A DNA stretch of 7,541 bases from an uncultured bacterium (GCA_937914905.1 CALESU010000185.1:1-7541), one strand, 5' to 3'. Numbered from the stretch's first letter, positions 1 to 6,064 are shown. A program made the numbers and translations. The notes: generated from the sequence alone by a model not told the origin.

Positions 1-41
1 ATATTGATAAATCCAGGATTTACTACTTCACATTTTTTTTT
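1..41 (-). pseudogene. argS: argS reading frame continuing past an in-frame stop (partial)
   Basis: Directly after the TAA at 44-42, the same minus-strand frame reads three Lys codons, Cys, and then E-V-V-N-P-G-F-I-N up to the window edge. That string matches the conserved end of the arginyl-tRNA synthetase N-terminal domain (family pattern V-x-V-x-x-P-G-F-I-N). The stop and the nine following A residues belong to an 11-A run (33-43 on the minus strand). Both other frames close at once after the run (ATG-TGA at 33-28 and GTG-AAG-TAG at 31-23), so only the original frame continues the gene. The piece therefore belongs to the argS fragment at 42-275. Whether it is a real nonsense mutation or a sequencing or assembly error in the A-rich tract cannot be told here. 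The catalytic domain would lie beyond the window. Confidence 0.7.
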
Positions 42-275
42 TTATTTTGTTTTTCCTATAGCATCACATATGTTTTGTCCAATCTCCATGGGAGATTTTT
101 TAAGGGTTTTTGCAAGTTGTAGGGGAAGTGAAGTCGCATAATCACCAAATGATTCTTGAGTGGGTGCAGTGACCACAAGTCCGTCTGAAGGGAAGGAACA
201 TTTTTCCAGCGCTATTTTAATTAGCTTCGTGATCTCTGCTTTTAGCATGGCTTCAATGATATCATAACTATTCAC
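42..275 (-). CDS. argS: Arginyl-tRNA synthetase, N-terminal fragment ended by in-frame TAA
   Basis: This 77-residue fragment looks like the N-terminal additional domain of class I arginyl-tRNA synthetase, which charges tRNA-Arg in the cytoplasm and contacts the tRNA D-loop. The diagnostic part is F-G-D-Y-A-T-S-L-P-L-Q-L-A-K at about residues 43-56, followed by K-K-S-P-M-E-I-G, matching the family's G-D-Y-A-(T/S)-N-x-A-x-x-L-A-K block. A full enzyme has roughly 550-600 residues, so only the first eighth is here. The first possible start is GTG at 275, overlapping the antiporter stop by 4 bp (GTGA). An in-frame ATG at 248 gives M-L-K-A-E-I, which resembles typical ArgRS N-termini and may be the true start. 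Neither has a good Shine-Dalgarno site. The TAA at 44-42 truncates the product, yet homology resumes in the same frame. The N-domain assignment is firm; the gene's functional state is uncertain. Confidence 0.8.
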   Translation of the reverse strand: MNSYDIIEAMLKAEITKLIKIALEKCSFPSDGLVVTAPTQESFGDYATSLPLQLAKTLKKSPMEIGQNICDAIGKTK

Positions 276-1633
276 GAAGAGGGAGGGTCCTCATCATACG
301 CAACGCCGATTTTCTTGGCCAAAAAAGGAGTGAGAGGGGGTTCGAGAATGAGAGTTAGCAAGATGACCCACATCCCAATTGCAATGACAAAATCTGATTG
401 GATAATCTCATATGTTGCCGCAATGACAATAAGAACGGCAGCAATTATCCCTGTTTCGCGAATAAAACTTAAAAAAAGAAGATCTTTGATTTGAAAATTT
501 CCTTGGATCAGCCATGGTAATAGAGAAATAAAAACCACCAAAGGACGAAGAATAAACATAAAAAGAAGTCCCGACATTATGCCTATCGGTGCAAGTTCAA
601 TGAGCGTACTTACGGGCACAAGAGCTCCTAGCACGATAAAAATGAATGGTTTTATGAGATGGTTAAGAATGCTGTCGTAAAAATGTGAAACCTTTTTTAT
701 CCCTCCTATTGTATCTGTAAGTAAACCACTGATAAATGCGGCAAGAAAACCTGCTCCTCCTAATACATTTCCTAAAACAAACGTGAATATGGGAACAGAA
801 AGAACGAGCGCAGGATCAGCCTCCTCATCTCCGGACTGCCGGTAGTAAAACTTTTTAAGCAATGCATAACCAAAATATCCTACCACCACGCCAGAGATAA
901 TTTGTAAGGCGAATGCATCATAGGTACTTTTTTGAAGGAGGGGAACAAAGTAGGGGAATATGCTCGTTTGTACGATCGGTACGGAAATAAGTGCGAGTAA
1001 CAGAAATCGGGTAAAAATACTTCCGCTAACGTCAGTGAGTGCAGATTCGGCGATTGCGATTTGTTTGAGTTGTGGCTTGCGAAAGGTTAAATGCTTGAGT
1101 GTGGGAATAATTGCTGTAGGGTCTGTGGAGGCAAGAGCTGCTGCAACAATAAGGATTGAGGGGATAAGTGCTATGCTAAAATTTCCGGTGAGGATGGTTA
1201 AGAGATATATGATGAAAGCAAACCCAATCGAGGAGATGACCACGCCCAGTAGGGATAAAGAAGCAATGGGAATAAACCATTTTTGAAAGTTTCGAAAGGG
1301 AATTTCCAAGCCTCCCGCAAATAAGATAATCGCCGCAAACACTTCCATAATGCCCTTGATCGCAGAAATATCTTTTATGAAAAAAGCGAGCACCGGTTGT
1401 AAAGACATTCCGGCAAAAATTGCCCACACGAAGGAGGGGATGATTGTTCGTGGGGAAATGCGATTGATGTAATACCCTACAAACATCATGGATCCCAACA
1501 TAAATAATTGGAAATCACCCTCTTCCACAACGTGGGGATTACGGGATAAAAAGGAGCGTGCCAAAATGGAAATGACCAATAAAAAAAAGAGCAAGGTAAA
1601 ATAGGGGAGAATTTTTTTGAGCACTCTAAACAT
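272..1633 (-). CDS. Na+/H+ antiporter, CPA1 (NhaP-like) family
   Basis: A 453-residue polytopic membrane protein of the sodium/proton exchanger family (PF00999), with about 12-13 hydrophobic segments. It would exchange cytoplasmic Na+ (or K+) for protons and so control pH and salt. Positions from the chosen start: A-G-G-L-E-I at 106-111, the discontinuous-helix motif A-S-T-D-P-T-A at 168-174 (Asp172), E-S-A-L-T-D at 196-201 (Glu196, Asp201) and F-I-R-E-T-G at 390-395 (Arg391). NhaP-type transporters usually have Asn-Asp where this one has Thr200-Asp201. The frame stays open up to 1768, but ATG at 1633 (M-F-R-V-L-K-K, a basic N-terminus before the first helix) is preferred because the longer form would run into the divergent gene at 1728. 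No Shine-Dalgarno site is visible. The stop overlaps the GTG of argS by 4 bp, suggesting cotranscription. Ion specificity cannot be read from the sequence. Confidence 0.9.
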   Translation of the reverse strand: MFRVLKKILPYFTLLFFLLVISILARSFLSRNPHVVEEGDFQLFMLGSMMFVGYYINRISPRTIIPSFVWAIFAGMSLQPVLAFFIKDISAIKGIMEVFAAIILFAGGLEIPFRNFQKWFIPIASLSLLGVVISSIGFAFIIYLLTILTGNFSIALIPSILIVAAALASTDPTAIIPTLKHLTFRKPQLKQIAIAESALTDVSGSIFTRFLLLALISVPIVQTSIFPYFVPLLQKSTYDAFALQIISGVVVGYFGYALLKKFYYRQSGDEEADPALVLSVPIFTFVLGNVLGGAGFLAAFISGLLTDTIGGIKKVSHFYDSILNHLIKPFIFIVLGALVPVSTLIELAPIGIMSGLLFMFILRPLVVFISLLPWLIQGNFQIKDLLFLSFIRETGIIAAVLIVIAATYEIIQSDFVIAIGMWVILLTLILEPPLTPFLAKKIGVAYDEDPPSS

Positions 1634-1668
1634 AAATGTATGATTTATGATACAGCATGGAATCCAAA

Positions 1669-1691
1669 TGCAACAAGGGAGGAATGTTGCA
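1669..1691. repeat. 7-bp inverted repeat, possible operator or small hairpin
   Basis: TGCAACA (1669-1675) and TGTTGCA (1685-1691) form a perfect inverted repeat around a 9-nt centre AGGGAGGAA. The half-site centres are 16 bp apart, which would suit a dimeric regulator. The right arm overlaps the candidate plus-strand -35 hexamer, and the left arm overlaps the candidate minus-strand -35. As RNA on the plus strand, the purine-rich loop would expose a GGAGG sequence. No regulator gene is in view, and a chance repeat cannot be excluded. Confidence 0.45.
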
Positions 1692-1714
1692 ATCCGTTCT
1701 TGAGTTGATAGAAT

Positions 1715-1722
1715 AAGAAGGT
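1715..1722 (+). promoter_or_regulatory. Shine-Dalgarno site of the PEGA/SH3 gene
   Basis: AAGAAGGT lies 5-6 nt before ATG at 1728 and is close to the AGGAGG consensus. It fixes the start of the downstream gene. There is no alternative start upstream in the frame before the TGA at 1701-1703. This is the only clear ribosome binding site that I see in the window. Confidence 0.7.
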
Positions 1723-1727
1723 ACAGT

Positions 1728-2609
1728 ATGAAAAAAAAATTAGGAATCATCGGATTAGTTTTTGGCATTTTTGTCCTTGTTGTGGTGATACGGTTTTTTG
1801 TGTTTGACCTTCCTTCTCAAACGGGTAGACTCAAAGTGTTATCATCTCCCAACGCAGGAATATTCATTGATGATGTTGCAACAGGGAAAACTCCCTATGA
1901 AGCCAGAATGAAACCGGGTACTTACCGAATAAAACTTATTCCGGAAGGGGCAGATTCCAAAACAGTTGCATGGGAAGGAGAAGCGCTGGTCTCTGAAAAT
2001 TCCTTGACTTATGTGGCTCGTGAGCTTGGCACCTCTGAAGTTACGTCAGCTGGGGAAGTCATCACCTTGTCAAAGCTCAAATCAAAGCCAAAAGGAGAGT
2101 TTGGCGCAGTATCGGTGATTACCGAACCCCAAGGAGCTGTCGTCTCTCTCAATACTGATGAAAAAGGGATTGCTCCAACGCGTCTTGAAGATGTCCCCAT
2201 AGGTGAGCACGAACTCACCGTGGCTCTTCCTGGATTCTTCCGCAGATCTCAAAAGATTGTAGTTCCCAAGGGTTACGAAGTGATAGTCCAAATAAAACTT
2301 GCCGTTGATTCGGCCCATCAAACTCTCGATGTTGTTATGAAGGGGGCCACGGCAGAAGCAACGCTGGAGGCAGATTTAAAACCAACAGAAGAGCCTGCGC
2401 AAAAAGAAGGTGCAAGGATCGTAATTCTTGACACACCCACAGGCTTTCTCAATGTTCGTGAAGAACCAAATACGAGTGCAAAGCAGATAGATCAAGTGAA
2501 ACCAAAAGAAGAGTACTTATTTTCTGAATCTAAATCTGGTTGGTACAAAATCACCCTCAAGGATGGTACGGTTGGATGGATCTCTGGAGATTACGTGGAA
2601 GAACAATAA
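1728..2609 (+). CDS. Membrane-anchored protein with two PEGA domains and a C-terminal SH3 domain
   Basis: The 293-residue product begins M-K-K-K followed by one hydrophobic helix (about 5-26), with no lipobox, so it is probably an N-in signal anchor with the rest outside the membrane. Two PEGA-type beta domains follow. The first, at about 33-74, has S-S-P-N-A-G-I-F-I-D and M-K-P-G-T-Y. The second, at about 126-171, has T-E-P-Q-G-A-V-V-S-L, V-P-I-G-E-H and A-L-P-G-F. A Glu/Ala/Lys-rich linker (about 207-228) leads to a bacterial SH3 domain (about 230-292) with L-N-V-R-E-E-P-N, S-G-W-Y-K-I and G-W-I-S-G-D-Y-V. PEGA domains are common in surface proteins, and bacterial SH3 domains often bind peptidoglycan or peptides, so a role at the cell wall or surface is likely; no enzyme domain is present. 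It is the only plus-strand gene and ends 6 bp from the glycosyltransferase gene that runs towards it. The exact function is unknown. Confidence 0.88.
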   Translation: MKKKLGIIGLVFGIFVLVVVIRFFVFDLPSQTGRLKVLSSPNAGIFIDDVATGKTPYEARMKPGTYRIKLIPEGADSKTVAWEGEALVSENSLTYVARELGTSEVTSAGEVITLSKLKSKPKGEFGAVSVITEPQGAVVSLNTDEKGIAPTRLEDVPIGEHELTVALPGFFRRSQKIVVPKGYEVIVQIKLAVDSAHQTLDVVMKGATAEATLEADLKPTEEPAQKEGARIVILDTPTGFLNVREEPNTSAKQIDQVKPKEEYLFSESKSGWYKITLKDGTVGWISGDYVEEQ

Positions 2610-2615
2610 CAACTT

Positions 2616-3749
2616 CTACTTTTCCCTCCACACGAATCGATTGTAGAAAAAGTATGAGTAAGGAATGATTACGAGAAGAATGATAAACACCTTGTAGAGA
2701 ATCCACGAATGAAATTCGATCGCTCCTAAAGAAATGATATGGTCTCCTAAAATGCTAAGGGCGAGCCACATCCCTACTCCTTGGATTATCACTGAGCCAG
2801 ATGAAACGAGATTGAATTTCATCAAACTGAGGATTATGGACCCAGAACGGTGAATTCTCTTGTGTGCAAAGCTCCAGTAGTTGTTTAACATGAAGTTGCA
2901 AATGATTGCAATTTCTGCACTCACCATATTTGCAAGAACTTTCGGCAAGTGGAGCGAGTTTATAAATATATATGCAAATCCAAAGTCAACGATAAATCCC
3001 ATCCCTCCCACAATACAAAATTTAATGAAAGGGGAGTGTTGCAATACGTATAATACGGTTTGAAAAATATACTCAAAAGAGTCGATTTTAGACGCACCTT
3101 CTATTCGATCAACAAATTTTACTGGGATTTCTGCGATTCGTGCTTTTGATTTGATTGCTTTATCTAAAAATGCCACTTGAAATACATAACCGGTATAATT
3201 TTCAAGGGATTTCAAATGCTTGGTGACAAGCCAGCTACGGATCGCACGATATCCATTGGTCCACTCGGTAACTCGCAACTTCATGAAACCAAGACGCACA
3301 AACCAATTAGCGGCGACTGAAAATAGTTTTCTTTGGAATGCCCAATTAGAAGGAATTGATCCCCCCGGTATATAGCGAGATCCCACAACCAAATCTGCAC
3401 CCTCTTCAATTTTTTTGAGAAAAAGAGGAATATCTTTTGGATTATGTGAAAGATCTGAGTCCATCTCAAAAAGTACGAAGGGCTTCAAGTGCTCCAGTGC
3501 ATAAGAAAATCCGCGGATATATGCCTTTCCCAACCCTTCTTTAGGCGTTGTGATAAGGTATAGATGTGGGTATTTTTTTTGAAGAGCTTTTACCGTATTT
3601 GCAGTGCCATCAGGCGAAGAGCTATCTACAACTAAAACCTCAAGCTTCCAATTGGATATAGTTGCTGCAACTTCAAAAATATGATGAATCAGCGTGTCAA
3701 TGGTCTTTTTCTCGTTGAAGGTGGGCAAGATGATTACAGCAGAGCGCAT
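2616..3749 (-). CDS. Polyprenyl-phosphate glycosyltransferase (GT2, DPM1-like) fused to GtrA membrane domain
   Basis: A 377-residue two-domain protein. Residues 1 to about 230 form a GT2 domain of the dolichol-phosphate mannosyltransferase type: P-T-F-N-E at 9-13, V-V-D-S-S-S-P-D-G-T at 40-49, the metal-binding M-D-S-D-L-S-H-N-P at 96-104, G-S-R-Y-I-P-G-G at 123-130, and R-I-E-G-A-S-K-I at 215-222. Residues about 242-375 form a GtrA domain with four hydrophobic segments and the signature A-E-I-A-I-I-C-N-F-M-L-N-N-Y-W-S-F at 278-294. GT2 enzymes of this kind move a hexose from a nucleotide sugar onto a polyprenyl phosphate at the cytoplasmic face. GtrA proteins are linked to moving such lipid sugars across the membrane. 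The usual second Asp of the first motif (V-D-D) is Ser43 here. The start lies 6 bp after the decarboxylase stop without a Shine-Dalgarno site, suggesting coupled translation. The donor sugar is not known. Confidence 0.9.
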   Translation of the reverse strand: MRSAVIILPTFNEKKTIDTLIHHIFEVAATISNWKLEVLVVDSSSPDGTANTVKALQKKYPHLYLITTPKEGLGKAYIRGFSYALEHLKPFVLFEMDSDLSHNPKDIPLFLKKIEEGADLVVGSRYIPGGSIPSNWAFQRKLFSVAANWFVRLGFMKLRVTEWTNGYRAIRSWLVTKHLKSLENYTGYVFQVAFLDKAIKSKARIAEIPVKFVDRIEGASKIDSFEYIFQTVLYVLQHSPFIKFCIVGGMGFIVDFGFAYIFINSLHLPKVLANMVSAEIAIICNFMLNNYWSFAHKRIHRSGSIILSLMKFNLVSSGSVIIQGVGMWLALSILGDHIISLGAIEFHSWILYKVFIILLVIIPYSYFFYNRFVWREK

Positions 3750-3755
3750 AGGGAA

Positions 3756-4700
3756 TTATAGCGTAATTTCTTTTTGAAAGTACTCAATTGTTTGCATTAG
3801 TCCTTCATGAAGATCTATTTTCGGTTCCCAACGTAACATATTATGAGCTTTTGAGATATCTGGCTTTCGTTTTTTAGGGTCATCTTTGCCAATGGGGCGC
3901 ATGACGATTTGAGATGAAGAGCGTGTCATGTCTTTAATGAGGTTGGCAAGTTCTAGAACGGTTTTTTCATTGGGATTTCCGAGGTTGATGATTTCTCCGT
4001 CTATTCCTTCTGTTTCGCCCAGAAGCTCCAAACCACGAACTAAATCGGAAACAAAACAGAACGATCTAGTCTGGGAACCATCGCCATAGATCGTGATGTC
4101 TTTTCCAGCTAAAGCTTGCGTGATGAAGTTTGAAACCACTCGCCCATCATTTTGCTCCATGTGAGGACCGAACGTGTTGAAGATGCGAGCTATTCGGACG
4201 GGAATCTGATAGGTCGTGAAGTACGTCATAGTGATTGCTTCCGCGTATCTTTTTGCCTCATCGTAGCATGATCGTTCCCCTGCAGAATTTACATTCCCGA
4301 AGTATGTTTCTTTTTGTGGGTGTTCGAGAGGATCTCCGTATACTTCAGAAGTTGACGCAAGAACTACACGTTTACATCCGCCATTTCTCGCAAACTCGAG
4401 TAATCGATAACTCCCTTCCGCATTTGCGCGTAATGTTTCAACAGGATGTTTTTTGTATTGAATAGGGGAAGCGGGGGACGCAAGATTGAATGCAATGTCG
4501 ACAAAAGGAACCGAAGGAAATGAAAAAGTGGAAACATCTTCTTGAATGAAGGTCAATTTTTCAGCAGGAATTTCTTTGAGATTGCGAATAGATCCTGTGA
4601 TGAGATTGTCCACAACAGTTACTTGGTGTCCATTTGAGATGTATTTTTTGGCCAAATGAGATCCGATAAATCCAGCCCCTCCGGTAATCAGAATGTGCAT
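3756..4700 (-). CDS. uxs: UDP-glucuronate decarboxylase (UDP-xylose synthase), extended SDR
   Basis: A 314-residue NAD-dependent extended short-chain dehydrogenase. It is predicted to oxidise UDP-glucuronate at C4, decarboxylate it and reduce it to UDP-xylose. Visible motifs are G-G-A-G-F-I-G-S-H at 7-15 (NAD binding), N-L-A-S-P-A-S-P at 72-79, S-T-S-E-V-Y-G-D-P at 116-124, the catalytic Y-D-E-A-K at 146-150, R-I-F-N-T-F-G-P-H-M at 172-181, D-G-R-V-V-S-N-F at 185-192 and Q-T-R-S-F at 210-214. Ser118-Glu119 and Arg212 occupy the positions conserved in UXS and in the ArnA decarboxylase domain, which separates it from plain C4-epimerases. The length is normal for bacterial UXS. It directly follows ugd, the gene for the enzyme making its substrate, with a 31-bp gap, and lies 6 bp before the glycosyltransferase. 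I see no Shine-Dalgarno site. A UDP-xylose synthase is the best call; a two-step product such as UDP-4-keto-xylose is less likely. Confidence 0.92.
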   Translation of the reverse strand: MHILITGGAGFIGSHLAKKYISNGHQVTVVDNLITGSIRNLKEIPAEKLTFIQEDVSTFSFPSVPFVDIAFNLASPASPIQYKKHPVETLRANAEGSYRLLEFARNGGCKRVVLASTSEVYGDPLEHPQKETYFGNVNSAGERSCYDEAKRYAEAITMTYFTTYQIPVRIARIFNTFGPHMEQNDGRVVSNFITQALAGKDITIYGDGSQTRSFCFVSDLVRGLELLGETEGIDGEIINLGNPNEKTVLELANLIKDMTRSSSQIVMRPIGKDDPKKRKPDISKAHNMLRWEPKIDLHEGLMQTIEYFQKEITL

Positions 4701-4731
4701 ACGCGTGGAAATCTATGTTGTTTGTAAATTC

Positions 4732-6027
4732 TTATACGACTCGTCTTCCTGTGGAAATATAGCGGAATCCTAGTTTCTTCATCTGAGTCGGCTCATACAG
4801 ATTCCTCCCATCGATAATAAGGGGAGTCACCAATTGTTTTTTCAATCGGTTGAGATCTGCATGCTTAAACTCATTCCACTCAGTGAAAATAAGGAGAGCG
4901 TCTGCACCTTCAGTCGCGTCGTACATGTCTTCAACATACGTTATTCCATCTCCCAGAGCGCGCTTGACGTTTTCAGTTGCTGCAGGATCAAACGCAGTTA
5001 TCTGAAATCCTTTCTCAAGAAGTGCGCGAATAATATGCAGTGATGGGGCAAATCGTATGTCGTCAGTATTGGGTTTAAAGCTCAAGCCCCAAACTCCTAG
5101 TTTTTTCCCTGTCGCGTGTTTGAGTACTTTAGCAATATAATTTTCCCGCACTGTTTTGTTGACTCGTTCGACTGAATCTAATAGTTCTGTATCAACTCCT
5201 AAGCTTTTCCCCGTCTCAATGAGCGCCATTACATCTTTGGGGAAACAAGAACCACCATAGCCAATACCCGGGTACAAAAATTTCCTTCCGATTCTACTGT
5301 CAAAGCCAACTGCGTCCATGATCGTTTCAATATCTCCACCCGTTTTTTCTGCGTAAAGCGAAATAAGATTGGCGAATGAAATTTTCGTGGCAAGCATGGC
5401 GTTCGATGCATATTTGATGATTTCTGCACTCGCAAGGTCTGTGATAACTCGTTCACCTGGCAATGGTTTGTGAAGCTCTAGTAATCTTTCAACTGCCTGT
5501 TTTGAAGGAGATCCTATTACCACGCGGTCAGGATAAAGTGTGTCGTTGATGCCCGTTCCTTCACGCAAAAATTCAGGACAAGAAGCTACGGCAAGCTCTG
5601 CTCCTTGTGGCATCACGCGAGTGATGATTTCTTCTACTTTTAAGTTTGTCCCCACAGGGACGGTACTTTTACACGAAACTACCGTTAATCCTTTTTTCAG
5701 ATTTTTTCCAATTTGTTCGGCTACTGAAAGAACCGTTGAAAGATCAGCCTCACCATTTGGTTTGGGAGGAGTGCCTACTGCAATAAACACTATTTCAGAC
5801 TCAGGAATGGCCTTATCGAAATCTTTTGTGAAGCGAAGTCTTCCTGCCTCCAGATTTTTTTTGAGCAGTTCGGCTAAACCGGGTTCATAAATAAGCGGAT
5901 CACCTTCAGAAAGCCGTTTAATTTTTTCTGGAGTATGTCCTACAACCCATACCTTGTTTCCAAAATCAGCAAAGACACAGGCTGTTACAAGGCCTACATA
6001 CCCATGTCCGATAAATGTAATAGTCAT
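4732..6027 (-). CDS. ugd: UDP-glucose 6-dehydrogenase
   Basis: A 431-residue cytoplasmic enzyme that oxidises UDP-glucose twice with NAD+ to UDP-glucuronate. The N-terminal Rossmann domain starts with G-H-G-Y-V-G at 7-12 and holds Y-E-P-G-L at 47-51, V-G-T-P-P-K-P at 84-90 and S-T-V-P-V-G-T at 121-127. P-E-F-L-R-E-G at 151-157 and E-I-I-K-Y-A-S-N-A at 202-210 line the active site. The nucleophile is Cys261 in G-Y-G-G-S-C-F-P-K-D (256-265). The C-terminal UDP-binding domain has G-L-S-F-K-P-N-T-D-D-I-R at 314-325. Length and order are typical. One oddity is that the acidic residue expected at the end of the second beta strand is missing (V-V-G-H-T-P-E-K-I at 28-36). It sits between rmlD (41 bp upstream) and the decarboxylase that would use its product, so it probably feeds UDP-xylose synthesis. 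A candidate internal promoter lies just upstream. Confidence 0.96.
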   Translation of the reverse strand: MTITFIGHGYVGLVTACVFADFGNKVWVVGHTPEKIKRLSEGDPLIYEPGLAELLKKNLEAGRLRFTKDFDKAIPESEIVFIAVGTPPKPNGEADLSTVLSVAEQIGKNLKKGLTVVSCKSTVPVGTNLKVEEIITRVMPQGAELAVASCPEFLREGTGINDTLYPDRVVIGSPSKQAVERLLELHKPLPGERVITDLASAEIIKYASNAMLATKISFANLISLYAEKTGGDIETIMDAVGFDSRIGRKFLYPGIGYGGSCFPKDVMALIETGKSLGVDTELLDSVERVNKTVRENYIAKVLKHATGKKLGVWGLSFKPNTDDIRFAPSLHIIRALLEKGFQITAFDPAATENVKRALGDGITYVEDMYDATEGADALLIFTEWNEFKHADLNRLKKQLVTPLIIDGRNLYEPTQMKKLGFRYISTGRRVV

Positions 6028-6035
6028 ACCTGTAC

Positions 6036-6064
6036 ATCATACTTTACTCGCCTGAAAAAAACAA
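6036..6064 (-). promoter_or_regulatory. Candidate internal promoter before ugd
   Basis: On the minus strand, TTGTTT (6064-6059) and TATGAT (6041-6036) are separated by exactly 17 bp in the short gap between rmlD and ugd. The -10 hexamer matches the sigma-70 consensus at five of six positions and the -35 at three. Transcription would start near 6029, only one or two bases before ATG at 6027, giving an almost leaderless mRNA; no Shine-Dalgarno site is well placed for this gene. It could let ugd and the two genes after it be expressed separately from rmlBD. The match was made by eye in an AT-rich gap. Confidence 0.3.

Larger units (their letters stand above)
1634..1727. promoter_or_regulatory. 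Divergent intergenic region with candidate promoters for both flanking genes
   Basis: These 94 bp separate the starts of the antiporter (minus) and the PEGA/SH3 gene (plus), so both must be expressed from here unless transcription starts inside a neighbour. On the plus strand, TTGCAA (1687-1692) and TAGAAT (1709-1714) are spaced by 16 bp, but the implied start near 1721 would leave the Shine-Dalgarno site outside the mRNA. On the minus strand, TTGTTG (1676-1671) and TATCAT (1652-1647) are spaced by 18 bp, giving a short leader before ATG at 1633. Both are weak matches to a sigma-70 consensus made by eye. A 7-bp inverted repeat lies between them. Confidence 0.4.

Noticed and set aside
31..33. 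ATG just after the A run as a restart for argS
   Set aside because: The next codon is TGA; the adjacent GTG frame also closes after two codons, so neither could re-enter the argS frame.
960..1286. Open plus-strand frame of 108 codons opposite the antiporter
   Set aside because: Antisense to conserved transmembrane motifs, with no recognisable domain; a shadow frame.
1634..1768. 45-residue N-terminal extension of the antiporter frame starting at 1768
   Set aside because: It would overlap the divergent PEGA/SH3 gene start and its Shine-Dalgarno, and adds a Cys-rich stretch unlike the family; ATG at 1633 is a typical exchanger start.
2614..2648. Inverted repeat TTCTAC / GTAGAA at the end of the GT2-GtrA gene as a terminator
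   Set aside because: Only 6 bp of AT-rich stem with a 23-nt loop, and the following minus-strand sequence is T-rich but has no clean T run.
3755..3760. Perfect TATAAT on the minus strand just before the GT2-GtrA gene
   Set aside because: It is made by the last Leu codon and TAA stop of the decarboxylase gene, and no -35 hexamer lies at 16-18 bp; the nearest TTGAGT is 21 bp away.
5540..5890. Open plus-strand frame of 116 codons opposite ugd
   Set aside because: Ser/Arg/Phe-rich sequence typical of the reverse complement of a Rossmann coding region; no supporting signal.
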